Positions 33,745 through 42,703 of a DNA stretch of 61,234 nucleotides are shown piece after piece. The translations under genes were made by a program, and so were the position numbers. The notes below the pieces were generated by a model. That model made no database searches. It had not been told where the DNA came from and was given only the letters and a program-made list of their open reading frames with translations. The DNA is from an uncultured Planctomycetota bacterium (GTDB lineage: Bacteria > Planctomycetota > UBA1135 > GCA-002686595), in NCBI GenBank assembly GCA_903928115.1, contig CAIYPP010000124.1, positions 1 through 61,234 on the forward strand, given 5' to 3'. Position 1 is the first letter of the stretch, and the number at the start of each line of letters is the position of its first letter.

Positions 33745-34923
33745 CTAGCGGACGCCTGCGGTCGAGAGGCACGCCGTCACGCGGCGCAGCGCCTCGCGGA
33801 TGTCGTCTTGCGACGCGGCGTACGAGAAGCGCAGGTAGCCCTCCCCCATCGCGCCGAACGCGGTGCCCGAGAGGATCGCCACGCCCGCGTCGTGCAGGAG
33901 CTTGACCTCGAGTTCCTTCGACTTGAAGCCCGTCTTCGTGATGTTTGGGAAGGCGTAGAACGCGCCCTTCGGCATCACGCAGGAGAAACCCGGGATCTTG
34001 TTCAACCCCTCGACGATCAGCTTCCGGCGCTCGTCGAAGGCCGACATCATGCGGTCGACGGCGATCTGCGGCCCGCGCAGCGCCTCGACGCCAGCCCACT
34101 GCACCGGCGCGCTCGGGCACGAGTTCGAGTTGATCTGCAGGCGCTCGGCGACGTCGATCAGGCTCTTCGGCCACACGCCGTAGCCCAGACGCCAGCCTGT
34201 CATCGAGAAGGTCTTCGACCAGCCATCCAAGATGATCACGCGATCGCGGATCGACGCGTAGGAGTACAGGCTCACGTGCTCCTCGCCGTCGTAGAGCATG
34301 CGCGAGTAGATCTCGTCGGAGAGGATCGCGACGTGCGGGTGCTTTTCCAGCCCCGCGACGAGCCGATCCATCTCGGCCTTGCGGATCACGCCGCCGGTCG
34401 GGTTCGCCGGTGTGTTGACGATGATGAGCCGCGTGCGCGGCGTGATCTTGGCGAGCACCTCGTCGGGGTTGAACGAGAAGCCCGAAGCCTCGCGCAGCTC
34501 GATCGGCACTGGCGTCGCGCCCGTGTACTTGATCAGCGACTCGTAGATCGGGAAGCCGGGGTTCGGATAGAGGATCTCCGCGCCCTCTTCGCCGAACATC
34601 GAGATCGCGAAGTACATCGTCGGCTTGCCGCCGGGCACGATCATCACGTTCCCTGGGTCGACTCGGACTCCGCGGCGCGCGAGACAATCGTCGGCGACCG
34701 CCTCGCGCAGCTCGGGAATGCCCTTGGCTGCCGTGTAGAAGTGGGCGCCATCGGCGAGGGCCTTGCGGCCCGCTTCCACGATGTTCTCCGGCGTGCGGAA
34801 GTCGGGGGAGCCGATGCCGAGGTTCACGATGCTCTTGCCCTGCGCGGCGAGCGCTTTGGCGCGGGCGAGGACCTCGAAGGCGGATTCGGTACCCAGACGG
34901 GACTGGCGTGCAGCTAGCTTCAC
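33745..34923 (-). CDS. PLP aminotransferase, AspC-type fold I
   Basis: 392 residues, GTG start (MKLAARQSRLGTESAF...). Class I/II aminotransferase with SIVNLGIGSPDFRTPE, the PNPGFPIYE loop, NTPANPTGG, SDEIYSRM, the PLP lysine in ILDGWSKTFSMTGWRLGY, and RFSYAAS near the end. The substrate is not clear: aspartate or a broad-specificity aromatic/aspartate type. A hairpin lies just upstream of its ribosome site (34932-34947). It begins a minus-strand run of metabolic and export genes; divergent from the ABC operon at 35103. Confidence 0.9.
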   Translation of the reverse strand: MKLAARQSRLGTESAFEVLARAKALAAQGKSIVNLGIGSPDFRTPENIVEAGRKALADGAHFYTAAKGIPELREAVADDCLARRGVRVDPGNVMIVPGGKPTMYFAISMFGEEGAEILYPNPGFPIYESLIKYTGATPVPIELREASGFSFNPDEVLAKITPRTRLIIVNTPANPTGGVIRKAEMDRLVAGLEKHPHVAILSDEIYSRMLYDGEEHVSLYSYASIRDRVIILDGWSKTFSMTGWRLGYGVWPKSLIDVAERLQINSNSCPSAPVQWAGVEALRGPQIAVDRMMSAFDERRKLIVEGLNKIPGFSCVMPKGAFYAFPNITKTGFKSKELEVKLLHDAGVAILSGTAFGAMGEGYLRFSYAASQDDIREALRRVTACLSTAGVR

Positions 34924-34931
34924 GTGGTTTC

Positions 34932-34947
34932 CGGCCCCTCGGGGCCG
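34932..34947 (-). promoter_or_regulatory. Hairpin abutting the aminotransferase ribosome site
   Basis: CGGCCC pairs with GGGCCG (16 bases) and ends about nine bases upstream of the GTG start at 34923, with GGAAA between. It could modulate initiation. The remaining divergent intergenic region to 35102 contains no recognisable promoter or regulator site. Confidence 0.3.
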
Positions 34948-35102
34948 TTCTGGAGGGTCGCAGGGAGGCTGGAGAGCATACCCCGTGGCGCCCCCGAGGC
35001 CCACGCTCCCGTGGAGCCCCACCCCACCCGAAAGTAGCCTCAACGCCTGTTCGCTGTGGCCCGCGCAGGATCGCCGACTAGCCTGCACAGCCCCCTTCGA
35101 CG

Positions 35103-36134
35103 ATGAACACCTACGCCGCCCGCCTGACTTCTTTCCTCGCGCCCTTCGCGCTCGCCGCGCTGGCCTCCTGCGCCCGCGAGCCCGACCTCGTCGTCTACTG
35201 CGCCCTCGACCAGATCTTCGCCGAAGATCTCGTGCGCGACTTCGAGCGTCAAAGCGGACTCACGGTGCGCGCGGAGTTCGACGTCGAGGCCGCCAAGACG
35301 GTGGGACTCGTCGCTCGCATTCGCGAGGAACGCAACCGACCGCGCTGCGACGTGTTTTGGAACAACGAGATCGCGCACACCGTCGCACTCGCGGAAGACG
35401 GCCTGCTCCAGAGCTACCCGAGCCCGTCTGCCGCCGACATTCCCGCAGAGTTCCGCGACTCCGAGCACCGCTGGACCGGCTTCGCGGCGCGCGCGCGCGT
35501 GCTCATCGTCAACACGAACCTCGCCAACCCGGCCGAGCTTCACGGACTCGCCGATCTGCTCGATCCGAAGTGGAAGGGCAAGGTCTGCATGGCGCGACCG
35601 CTGACAGGTACGACGCTCACACACGCGACCGCGCTGTATGCGACGTACGGTGAAGAGGCGACGAACCTCTGGTTCGACGAGCTCACGGCGGCGGGAGTCA
35701 ACTTCGTTCAGTCCAACGGACAGGTCATGCGCATGGTGCGCGAGGGTTCGATGGCCTTCGGGCTCACCGACACGGACGACTACTGGGTCGCGAAGAAGGC
35801 GGGCTACCCGGTTGCGCAGGTCGTGCCCGACCAGCGAGACGCCGCTCACGTCGATGCGCGCGGCACGTTCCTGATTCCGAATACGATCGGCATCTTGAAG
35901 GCCGCGCCGCACGCCGAGAACGCGCGCAAGTTCGTGGACTTCGTGCTCGCGCGCGAAACCGAGGCCAAGCTCGCGGCTGCCGATGGCGCGCAGATCCCGC
36001 TGCGCGCGGGCGTCGCGAAGCCCGAGCACGTGCTCGACATCGACAAGCTCACGCTGATCCACGCCGACTGGAAGCAAGTCGGAGCGCAGATCCCCGCACG
36101 CATGGAACAGCTCAAGGGACGCTTCGTGCAGTGA
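35103..36134 (+). CDS. Ferric-iron-type ABC substrate-binding lipoprotein
   Basis: 343 residues. Signal peptide with lipobox LASC (lipidated C23), then a type II periplasmic binding protein fold of the FbpA/AfuA class: EPDLVVYCALDQIFAEDL, WKGKVCMARP and TDTDDYWVAKKAGYPV. It binds a ligand, by homology Fe3+ or a related metal/anion complex, for delivery to the permease. First of five tightly linked genes; its stop overlaps the permease start (GTGA). The family also includes thiamine and polyamine binders, so iron is likely but unproven. Confidence 0.88.
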   Translation: MNTYAARLTSFLAPFALAALASCAREPDLVVYCALDQIFAEDLVRDFERQSGLTVRAEFDVEAAKTVGLVARIREERNRPRCDVFWNNEIAHTVALAEDGLLQSYPSPSAADIPAEFRDSEHRWTGFAARARVLIVNTNLANPAELHGLADLLDPKWKGKVCMARPLTGTTLTHATALYATYGEEATNLWFDELTAAGVNFVQSNGQVMRMVREGSMAFGLTDTDDYWVAKKAGYPVAQVVPDQRDAAHVDARGTFLIPNTIGILKAAPHAENARKFVDFVLARETEAKLAAADGAQIPLRAGVAKPEHVLDIDKLTLIHADWKQVGAQIPARMEQLKGRFVQ

Positions 36135-37669
36135 GCCGTCCGCTGGTCACCCTCGCGCTGCTCGTGTTCGCGCTGCTCGGTCTCGCACCGCTCGCGGTGA
36201 TGGCGGGACGTGTGAACAGCGAGGACCTCGCGGCGCTCTTCACGGCGAACTCCGGCGTACTGCTCGGCCGCACCGCACTCTACGGACTCGGGGTGGCGAC
36301 CCTCGCCCTCGTGCTCGGCGTACCCTTCGGCTTCTTGACGGCGCGCACCGACATGCCGTTCGCCTCCGTCCTGCGGCCGCTCGGCGTCGTGCCGCTGTTT
36401 CTGCCGCCGATGATGCTCGCCATGGTGTGGACCGCCGTTGCGGAGATCCGTGGCGCGGGCGCCGCATGGTTCGTCTCGACGCTCAGCACGTTCCCATTGG
36501 TCGCCGTGTTCGCGGCGCGCGCGTTCGAGCGCATCGATGCACGACAGGAGGAGGCGGCCCGCATGGTCGGAGGACTGCGCGCGGTGCTGCGCGCGGACCT
36601 GCCGCTCGTCCTCCCGCCCGCTCTGTGTGGGGCGTGCCTCGCGTTCGTATTCACGGTCAACGACTTCTCCGTGCCGGACTACGTGTCGTGGCTCGGACTG
36701 CCGAAGTTCAGCGTCTACGCCGACTCGATCTATGCGACGTGGCGCATCGATGCGAGCCCGGGGCGCGCGGTCGCGATGGCGCTACCGCTCGTCGCACTGA
36801 CGCTCCTCATGCTGATCCCCGCGCTCGCCCTGCGGCGCCGCGGCGCCCTCGCCTCTCTCTCCCACGACTTCCGCACTCCCGAGCGCATCTCGCTCGGCGC
36901 ATGGCGCTGGCCTGCGTTCCTCTCTTGCACGTCCCTTCTCGCACTCGCGGCGATCGTGCCCATCGGACGCCTGCTTTGGGAAGCTGGCGGCGGTCCGCGA
37001 GGCTGGTCGACGACCGAGCTGTCCTCCGCGTTCGCGCTCGCGCTCGAGCGCAGCCGCGGCGATGTGCGCAACAGCGTGACGAACGCCCTGATCACGGCGC
37101 TCGGCTGCGTCGCGCTCGGACTCGTACTCGGCCATGCGCTCGAACGCGCGCGCCGCGGACGCCTCTTGGAACCGCTCGTGCTGCTGCCGCTGTCGGTCCC
37201 CGCCGTGCTGTTCGGCATCGGGATCATCGTGCTTTGGAATCGCGACGCGACGGCCGCGATCTACGAGAGTGACTTCCTCGTCTCGGTGCTCCTCACGGGA
37301 CGCTTCATGGTCTTCGCCGTGCTGGTCGCGGGCGGAGCGGTCGCTTCGCTGGACCCACGCTTGGAAGAGGCGGCGCGCGTCGCGGGCGTCGGCCCCGTCC
37401 GCAGGCTCACCCACATCGTCGCCCCGGCCCTGCGCTCTTCCCTCGCGGGCGCCTTCGTGTTGGTGTTCGTGTTGTCGCTGCGCGAGCTCGATGCAACGCT
37501 GCTCGTCCCGGCCGCCAACCACACCGCGATGTTCCGCATCTTCAACCAGATCCACTTCGGACGCGACGCCTTCGTGGCCGCGCTGGCGCTCTTGCTCGTG
37601 TTCTTGATCGTGCTGCCGGGACTCCTGTGGTCGCTCTTCGCGCGCAAGCGTCTGGAGCTCCTACCGTGA
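36131..37669 (+). CDS. Fused ferric-type ABC permease
   Basis: 512 residues, GTG start. Two repeated permease halves of about six helices each, as in FbpB-type single-chain permeases. Each carries the cytoplasmic coupling loop with the EAA-type sequence: RQEEAARMVGGLRAVLRADLP in the first half and LEEAARVAGVGPVRRLTHIV in the second. The conserved helices ending IPALALRR and DATLLVPAAN are as expected. It moves substrate across the inner membrane powered by the following ATPase, whose GTG overlaps its stop. Confidence 0.9.
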   Translation: MSRPLVTLALLVFALLGLAPLAVMAGRVNSEDLAALFTANSGVLLGRTALYGLGVATLALVLGVPFGFLTARTDMPFASVLRPLGVVPLFLPPMMLAMVWTAVAEIRGAGAAWFVSTLSTFPLVAVFAARAFERIDARQEEAARMVGGLRAVLRADLPLVLPPALCGACLAFVFTVNDFSVPDYVSWLGLPKFSVYADSIYATWRIDASPGRAVAMALPLVALTLLMLIPALALRRRGALASLSHDFRTPERISLGAWRWPAFLSCTSLLALAAIVPIGRLLWEAGGGPRGWSTTELSSAFALALERSRGDVRNSVTNALITALGCVALGLVLGHALERARRGRLLEPLVLLPLSVPAVLFGIGIIVLWNRDATAAIYESDFLVSVLLTGRFMVFAVLVAGGAVASLDPRLEEAARVAGVGPVRRLTHIVAPALRSSLAGAFVLVFVLSLRELDATLLVPAANHTAMFRIFNQIHFGRDAFVAALALLLVFLIVLPGLLWSLFARKRLELLP

Positions 37670-38331
37670 GCGCAGTGAGACTCGATGGCGTGCGCGTGGT
37701 CGCAGGCGAGCGCGCGCTGCTCGACTCGCTCTCGCTCAATGTGGAGCCGGGTGAGCACCTCCTCGTCGTCGGACCGTCGGGCTCGGGCAAGACCACGCTC
37801 CTTCGCGCGATCGCGGGTCTCGCGATCCCCTCCTCCGGCACCGTCGAGTTGTTCGGCGCGCGCGTGAGCGACGGAGCGAAGGTGTTGATCCCGAGCGAGC
37901 AGCGTCGCATCGGCTTTCTGTTTCAAAACAGCGCGCTCTGGCCTCACATGAGCGCCGCACGCCAGCTCGAGTTCGTCCTCGAACACGCTGGAGTTCCGAA
38001 GGCGCAGCGCGCCGGTCGGGCGAGCGAGCTGCTCGAGTGGGTCGAGCTGAAGGGCTTCGAGTCGCGCATGCCCGCGACGCTCTCCGGCGGCGAGGCGCAG
38101 CGCGTCGCGCTCGCCCGCGCGCTCGCGATCGGTCCGAAGCTGCTCTTGCTCGACGAACCGCTCGGACCCCTCGACTACGAGCTCCGTTCCGGCCTGCTCG
38201 CGAAGCTCGGCGAGCTGCAACGCAAGCTCGGGCTCACCGTGATCCACGTCACGCACGCCCCCGAGGAGGCGCGCGCGATCGCCACGCGCACTCTCCGCCT
38301 GCGATCCGGCCGCATCGAGGTGAGCGAATGA
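37666..38331 (+). CDS. ABC transporter ATPase of the ferric-type system
   Basis: 221 residues, GTG start overlapping the permease stop. Walker A GPSGSGKT (36-43), Q-loop FLFQNSALWPHM, signature LSGGEAQRVALARAL, Walker B LLLLDEPLGPLD and His switch VTHAPEEA are all intact. It lacks the C-terminal TOBE regulatory extension of FbpC/PotA-type ATPases, being only about 220 residues. It energises the fused permease. The ATG of the downstream cytochrome overlaps its stop (ATGA), so the transporter and cytochrome are translationally linked. Confidence 0.92.
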   Translation: MSAVRLDGVRVVAGERALLDSLSLNVEPGEHLLVVGPSGSGKTTLLRAIAGLAIPSSGTVELFGARVSDGAKVLIPSEQRRIGFLFQNSALWPHMSAARQLEFVLEHAGVPKAQRAGRASELLEWVELKGFESRMPATLSGGEAQRVALARALAIGPKLLLLDEPLGPLDYELRSGLLAKLGELQRKLGLTVIHVTHAPEEARAIATRTLRLRSGRIEVSE

Positions 38332-39320
38332 ACGCACGCGCCCTCGCGGGCGTCCTCGTGCTCACCCTGGGAGCATGGGCGCTCGTCGCGATCTTCCACG
38401 AACCAGCGAGGCCCCACGCGCCCGTCGCTTGGGAGAGCTCGGCCCAATGCGCCGAGTGCCACGCGGACGTGAGCGCCGAGTGGCAGCAATCGTGGCACGC
38501 GCAGGCTTGGAACGACGAGGAGGTCCGCAAGCTGAGCGAGAACTTCTCGAACACCGACTGCATCGACTGCCACGCTCCGCAGCCCGTGTTCGAGACGGGA
38601 ATCGGAAACCGTCCACTCGCGCGCTCGACGCGCCGCGCCGAGGGCGTCGACTGCATCTCGTGCCACCAGATGAAAGACGGACGCATGGCGGGCACGCTCG
38701 ACAACGAGTCCGTCGCCTGCCGTCCGAGCGCGCAGCGCGAGCTCACGCGCCCCGAGGCCTGCGGCGGCTGCCACAACCAGCACGGCACGGTCGATCAGTG
38801 GAAGGCGAGTCGCTACGCGCAGCCCGGCCCTGAGTTCCGCGACTGCATCGCATGTCACATGCCCTATCGCGATCCTTCGGATCCGACGAAGGGCCGCATC
38901 CACGTCATGCACGGGGGTCACGACATCGAGCTCGTGCGCAGCGCTGTTTCGCTCCGCGCCGAGCGAACGAACGACGCCATCGTGGTCGAGGTCGAGAACA
39001 TCGGCGCGGGCCACAACTACCCCACCGACGAGCGCAGCCGCGCTTCGGACGTGTTTTGGCGCCCGCTCGCCGCCGACGGCCGCGCGGGCGAGTGGCGCAA
39101 GCTCTATCGCTTCCGCAATCCCTACCGCTTCGAAGTCGGCGAGCCGAACACCGAGCTCCCCGCAGGGCAGAAGGTCACGCTGAGCATCGAAGACGAGAGC
39201 GCGAAGGGCTCGGTCGAAGTCGCGCTCTTCTACAAGCTCTCGCCCTACTATGCGGTCCCCGACAAGCCCGATCCCGAGCGCGAGGCCAAGCTCGTGCACT
39301 CGGTCCAAGTTTCGCCGTGA
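38328..39320 (+). CDS. Pentaheme c-type cytochrome
   Basis: 330 residues with an N-terminal anchor helix (about 5-22). Five CxxCH heme sites: CAECH (41-45), CIDCH (78-82), CISCH (109-113), CGGCH (145-149) and CIACH (173-177). Extra His residues could be distal ligands. A C-terminal beta-rich domain (about 195-330) has no heme motif. The heme part resembles cytochrome c554-type multihemes. It should be anchored and face the periplasm after Ccm or Ccs maturation, and would move electrons. It is coupled by 4-base overlaps to the ABC ATPase before and a HEAT lipoprotein after it, which suggests a joint role with the transporter. No known system of this composition comes to mind. Confidence 0.92.
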   Translation: MNARALAGVLVLTLGAWALVAIFHEPARPHAPVAWESSAQCAECHADVSAEWQQSWHAQAWNDEEVRKLSENFSNTDCIDCHAPQPVFETGIGNRPLARSTRRAEGVDCISCHQMKDGRMAGTLDNESVACRPSAQRELTRPEACGGCHNQHGTVDQWKASRYAQPGPEFRDCIACHMPYRDPSDPTKGRIHVMHGGHDIELVRSAVSLRAERTNDAIVVEVENIGAGHNYPTDERSRASDVFWRPLAADGRAGEWRKLYRFRNPYRFEVGEPNTELPAGQKVTLSIEDESAKGSVEVALFYKLSPYYAVPDKPDPEREAKLVHSVQVSP

Positions 39321-40786
39321 AGCGTCTCGTCGCGATTCTTCTCAACGTAGCGTGGGTCGGCGCCTGCTCGGACTCGCCGTCACCGCAGACGAACGGCTCC
39401 CCGGCCGCGCAACAACGCCCCCCCGAGCCGCGAACGACCGTCGCACGCGACGCTGTTGTGCGACTTGAGCGCGATCTCGGCCCCGTCGCTGCTTCTTCGG
39501 GCGGTGAGGCCGACCTCCCCGAGCACGTCACGGGGCTTGTCGAGTCAATTCCGAGCATGACGGGTGGGCTTGCGCAGGCCGCGCTCCAAGAGCTCTTCGA
39601 CCTAGCGCCCGCGAGCCTCCCCCACCTCGCGCGCTGGCTCGACGAGCCGCAGAAGCCCGCGGCCGAGCGCAGGGTCGCCGTCGAAGCACTCGGCGCCTCG
39701 GACTCGCGCTATGCCGCGGAGTTGCTCCTCGCGCGCATCGAGGCGATGCGCACCCGCAAGAACGACGAAGCGTGGATCCGCGCCCACTGCGCGTGGCGAC
39801 TCGGTCAGGGCACGCAAGACTGGATCGTCCCGCGCCTGATCCGACATCTGCGCTACGAGACGGACCACGAGACGGTGATTTGGATCGCGCGCGCGCTCGC
39901 CAGGTTTGAGAACCTCTCGGGGTTCGACGCGCTGTTCGTGGTACGCACCAGCGGCGCAACTCCGGAACTCCGCGAGAGCGCCAACGTCGCTCTGTACGAG
40001 CTCGCGCGCACGCGCGGTTTCAGCGACCCGGAGTCGCTTGCGCGCGCCTGGTTTGCAGCGGACCCGCGCCTCGCCTCACCCGCTCTCTCGCCCGCGCGCC
40101 AGCTCGAGATCTGGCGCGTGATCGCGGGCTTCGCCGAGTGGCAACTGCGCGGCGTCGACGACGGACGCTTCACGCTCGCGCGTGAGAATCGCGCAGCCGC
40201 GGAACTTCTCGCGCAGGCGCTCGCCGACTCCGATCGCTACGTGCGCACGCACGCGGCGCAAGCGCTGGAGCGCATGGGTGCGCGCGGCGCGAGCGCCGCC
40301 GACGCATTGCTCGCGCTCCTCGACGACCGCGAGGCCGGCATCTTCGCTGCCGAGGCGCTCGGAGGCATCGGTGCGAAGCAGGCAGAGTCCGCGCTCATCT
40401 CACGACTCGAACCGCAACACTCTCTCGAGATGCGCACAGCGGCGGCACGCGGCCTCGCCGCCCTCTCGCTCCCGAGCTCGGTCGCCGCACTGCGCAAGTT
40501 CACGACCGAAGACGCACCACGGGACCTGCGTTTCGCGACCACCTGCGCGCTGCTTCGCTGCGCTCCCGCGGAGGCCTCGAACGCGCAGGTGCTGTTCATT
40601 CTCGACGACTACGCGACGGAATCCGGCGAGACCGCGACATCGGAACCCGCGCTACGTGCCTGGCTCGCCGCGCATGCGCCGGAGCGAATCGCCGATTGGG
40701 ACCGCGCGCAGAGCGCCGGCGCGATCGCGCGCATCGCGCTGCGTGCGGCCCTCGCACGCGAAGCGCTGGCTTCGAGCGCGAAGTAA
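39317..40786 (+). CDS. HEAT-repeat lipoprotein
   Basis: 489 residues, GTG start overlapping the cytochrome stop. Signal peptide with C17 in VGACSDS. Then a Pro/Gln/Ser linker (20-45) and alpha-helical HEAT/PBS-type repeats: AAERRVAVEALGASDSRYA, RTHAAQALERMGARGASAA, EAGIFAAEALGGIGAKQAE, EMRTAAARGLAALSLP. No catalytic motif is seen. It is probably a membrane-anchored scaffold for the cytochrome or the binding protein (inference). Ends the plus-strand operon; the convergent ubiA-type gene stops five bases later. Confidence 0.85.
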   Translation: MKRLVAILLNVAWVGACSDSPSPQTNGSPAAQQRPPEPRTTVARDAVVRLERDLGPVAASSGGEADLPEHVTGLVESIPSMTGGLAQAALQELFDLAPASLPHLARWLDEPQKPAAERRVAVEALGASDSRYAAELLLARIEAMRTRKNDEAWIRAHCAWRLGQGTQDWIVPRLIRHLRYETDHETVIWIARALARFENLSGFDALFVVRTSGATPELRESANVALYELARTRGFSDPESLARAWFAADPRLASPALSPARQLEIWRVIAGFAEWQLRGVDDGRFTLARENRAAAELLAQALADSDRYVRTHAAQALERMGARGASAADALLALLDDREAGIFAAEALGGIGAKQAESALISRLEPQHSLEMRTAAARGLAALSLPSSVAALRKFTTEDAPRDLRFATTCALLRCAPAEASNAQVLFILDDYATESGETATSEPALRAWLAAHAPERIADWDRAQSAGAIARIALRAALAREALASSAK

Positions 40787-40790
40787 GCCA

Positions 40791-41687
40791 CTACCCGTAG
40801 ACGATCCAGCCGGTCGCAGCAACCCAAAGGAGCGCGTTGGCGACGAAGATCGCGTCGCCGCCCAACAAGACGCGCGTCGGGCTGCCGCCCGCCTTCTGCT
40901 GGCTCACGAGCAACAGATAGCGCGCGAGTCCGAACACGACGAAGGGCACCGTGTAGACAAGTTCGCGCGCTCCGCCGAACTTGCCGACGGTCTCGTCGGA
41001 CACCGTGTACATCGTGTAGCAGACGATGGTGCAGGCAGCGAGCGCGGTCACCATCTGGTCGAGGAAGCCGCTCGTGTACTGCAAGAGGTTGGCGCGATGG
41101 CTGCCGCGCTCGTCCCCGAGCAAGTCGATCTCGGCCTTGCGCTTGCACAGGGCGAGAAACAGCGCGAGGAACAGCGTGCAGAGGATCAGCCAGTGCGAGA
41201 CCTCCGCCCGCGCGGCCAGTGCGCCCGCCTGCACGCGCAGCATGAAGCCCGTTGCGATGCAGAACACATCGACGAGGACGATGTGCTTGAGTCGAACGCT
41301 GTAGCTGAAGTTGAGCAGGATGTAGCCCGCGGTGATCGCGAGCACCGCCGGAGCCGCGAGCCACGCGAGCCCCAAGGCTCCGACGACGCAGACCGCGGAT
41401 GCCGTGAGCGCCAACGGCACGCCGACCTCGCCCGACGCGATCGGCCGATGGCGCTTCGTGGGGTGCGCTCGATCGCTCTCGACGTCGAGCACGTCGTTGA
41501 CGAGGTAGATCGCGCTGGCGCCGAGGCAAAACGCCGCGAACGCGTAGAGCGAGCGCACGACGTCGCCAAAGTCCTCCTCGTGCGGCACGCTGACGTCCGC
41601 GCGCGCGAACGCCACCGCCGCGAGGACGAAGACGTTCTTGACCCACTGCTGGGGTCGAATCGCACGGAGGATCGCCGGAAGCTGCAT
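40791..41687 (-). CDS. UbiA-family prenyl-phosphate phosphoribosyltransferase
   Basis: 298 residues, about eight helices. The first acidic motif NDVLDVESDRAHPTKRHRP (about 65-83) matches decaprenyl-phosphate 5-phosphoribosyltransferase (Rv3806c-like), and DLLGDERGSHRANL is the second motif. That enzyme makes the lipid precursor of decaprenyl-phospho-arabinose or -ribose. The start ATG at 41687 precedes the conserved LPAILRAIRPQQWVKN; an upstream in-frame ATG at 41720 would add eleven residues. The lipid chain here could be another polyprenyl. No arabinan genes are in the window. Confidence 0.85.
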   Translation of the reverse strand: MQLPAILRAIRPQQWVKNVFVLAAVAFARADVSVPHEEDFGDVVRSLYAFAAFCLGASAIYLVNDVLDVESDRAHPTKRHRPIASGEVGVPLALTASAVCVVGALGLAWLAAPAVLAITAGYILLNFSYSVRLKHIVLVDVFCIATGFMLRVQAGALAARAEVSHWLILCTLFLALFLALCKRKAEIDLLGDERGSHRANLLQYTSGFLDQMVTALAACTIVCYTMYTVSDETVGKFGGARELVYTVPFVVFGLARYLLLVSQQKAGGSPTRVLLGGDAIFVANALLWVAATGWIVYG

Positions 41688-41837
41688 CGGGAGGACCTTA
41701 CTTCGGCAGCAGGGACGCACGGGCCCTAGGGCGAGCGCGCAGGCTCACCCGAGTCGGGGTCGAAAATACTTCGCGCCGCCCGATGCCGCCCCACCCGATG
41801 CCGCGCCGCGCGGGCGCGCCGAGGGCGCAGCGTCGGC

Positions 41838-42494
41838 TCAGTCGAGCGAGAGCTTGCGCAGCTCCTCGACCGGCGAGTCCGGGCCCACGATCAAGTGCAT
41901 CTCGTCGGGCCCGAGCACGCCGGACTCCTTCAAGAGCGCAATCTCCCACGTGTTCACCGAGCCATCCGCCATCAGTGCCACCGTCGTGTGGCGGTGGTTC
42001 ATCTCCGGATCGTTGTCGTCGGCGACGAGCACTTCCTTTCCGGAGCCCGGGAACTGGCGCAGCGGGTAGTTCTTGCAGTCACGCCCCGCGTAGGAGCTGT
42101 AGGTGCCGTCGATCGCGTCGAGGTCCTTGTACCAGTCCGTCTCCACCTTGCCCTGAAGGCCCGGCAGCGCCGAGGTCTCCACACCGGGGCAGGTCATCTT
42201 CTTGGCCGTGGCCTTGGTGTTCTCGAGCATGTCCTTCGAGACGATCTCCGCGAAGAACTTGACCCCCGACTGGCTCGGCGCGCGGTCGAGGCTCTGCTTG
42301 TAGATCTGCATGCCCTTCCAGATCTCGCCCATGTTGGCCTTGCAGGCCGTGACCTTCGCGGCGTCGAGCGCCTCGGGAATGCGCGGCAAGAGGAAGGCCG
42401 CGAGGATCCCGATGATCATGATCACGGCGAGAAGCTCGATCAGCGTGAAGCCCGCGCGCGCGGCGCGGCGTGCAGTCTGGAAGGCGGTGCGCAT
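41838..42494 (-). CDS. Prepilin-like secreted pseudopilin
   Basis: 218 residues. The N-terminus AARAGFTLIELLAVIMIIGILAAFLLPRI is a type IV prepilin/pseudopilin cleavage site (G-F) with methylated Phe and hydrophobic helix. The globular part has CKANMGEIWKGMQIYKQSL and a later metal/calcium-like ADDNDPEMNHR. It resembles the single prepilin-like proteins common in Planctomycetota rather than a main pilin; no pilus assembly genes are in the window. The 150 bases to the ubiA-type start hold nothing recognisable. Confidence 0.82.
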   Translation of the reverse strand: MRTAFQTARRAARAGFTLIELLAVIMIIGILAAFLLPRIPEALDAAKVTACKANMGEIWKGMQIYKQSLDRAPSQSGVKFFAEIVSKDMLENTKATAKKMTCPGVETSALPGLQGKVETDWYKDLDAIDGTYSSYAGRDCKNYPLRQFPGSGKEVLVADDNDPEMNHRHTTVALMADGSVNTWEIALLKESGVLGPDEMHLIVGPDSPVEELRKLSLD

Positions 42495-42642
42495 GGTCTT
42501 TGGTTCGCTTGAGTTCGAGGGGGGCGCCGACGCGCGGCGCACCCCTGTTGATGTGCGTTTGTACCCACCGCGCCGACCGGAGTCACGGCCCCAGCGTGCC
42601 CTTTCGCTCGCATCGGCCCGGCCGCACGGCTCCGAAGGCACG

Positions 42643-42672
42643 AAAAAGCCCCCAAGCGAAGCGCCCGGGGGC
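42643..42672 (-). terminator. Intrinsic terminator of metK
   Basis: On the minus strand, GCCCCC pairs with GGGGGC, with a further inner G/C-rich stem and a 3-base loop. Five T follow (42643-42647, read as TTTTT on the minus strand). It lies 32 bases past the metK stop and is the clearest intrinsic terminator in the window. Confidence 0.85.
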
Positions 42673-42703
42673 CCGTGGAGCTCTCCGTACAGGCCGCGAG
42701 GGC

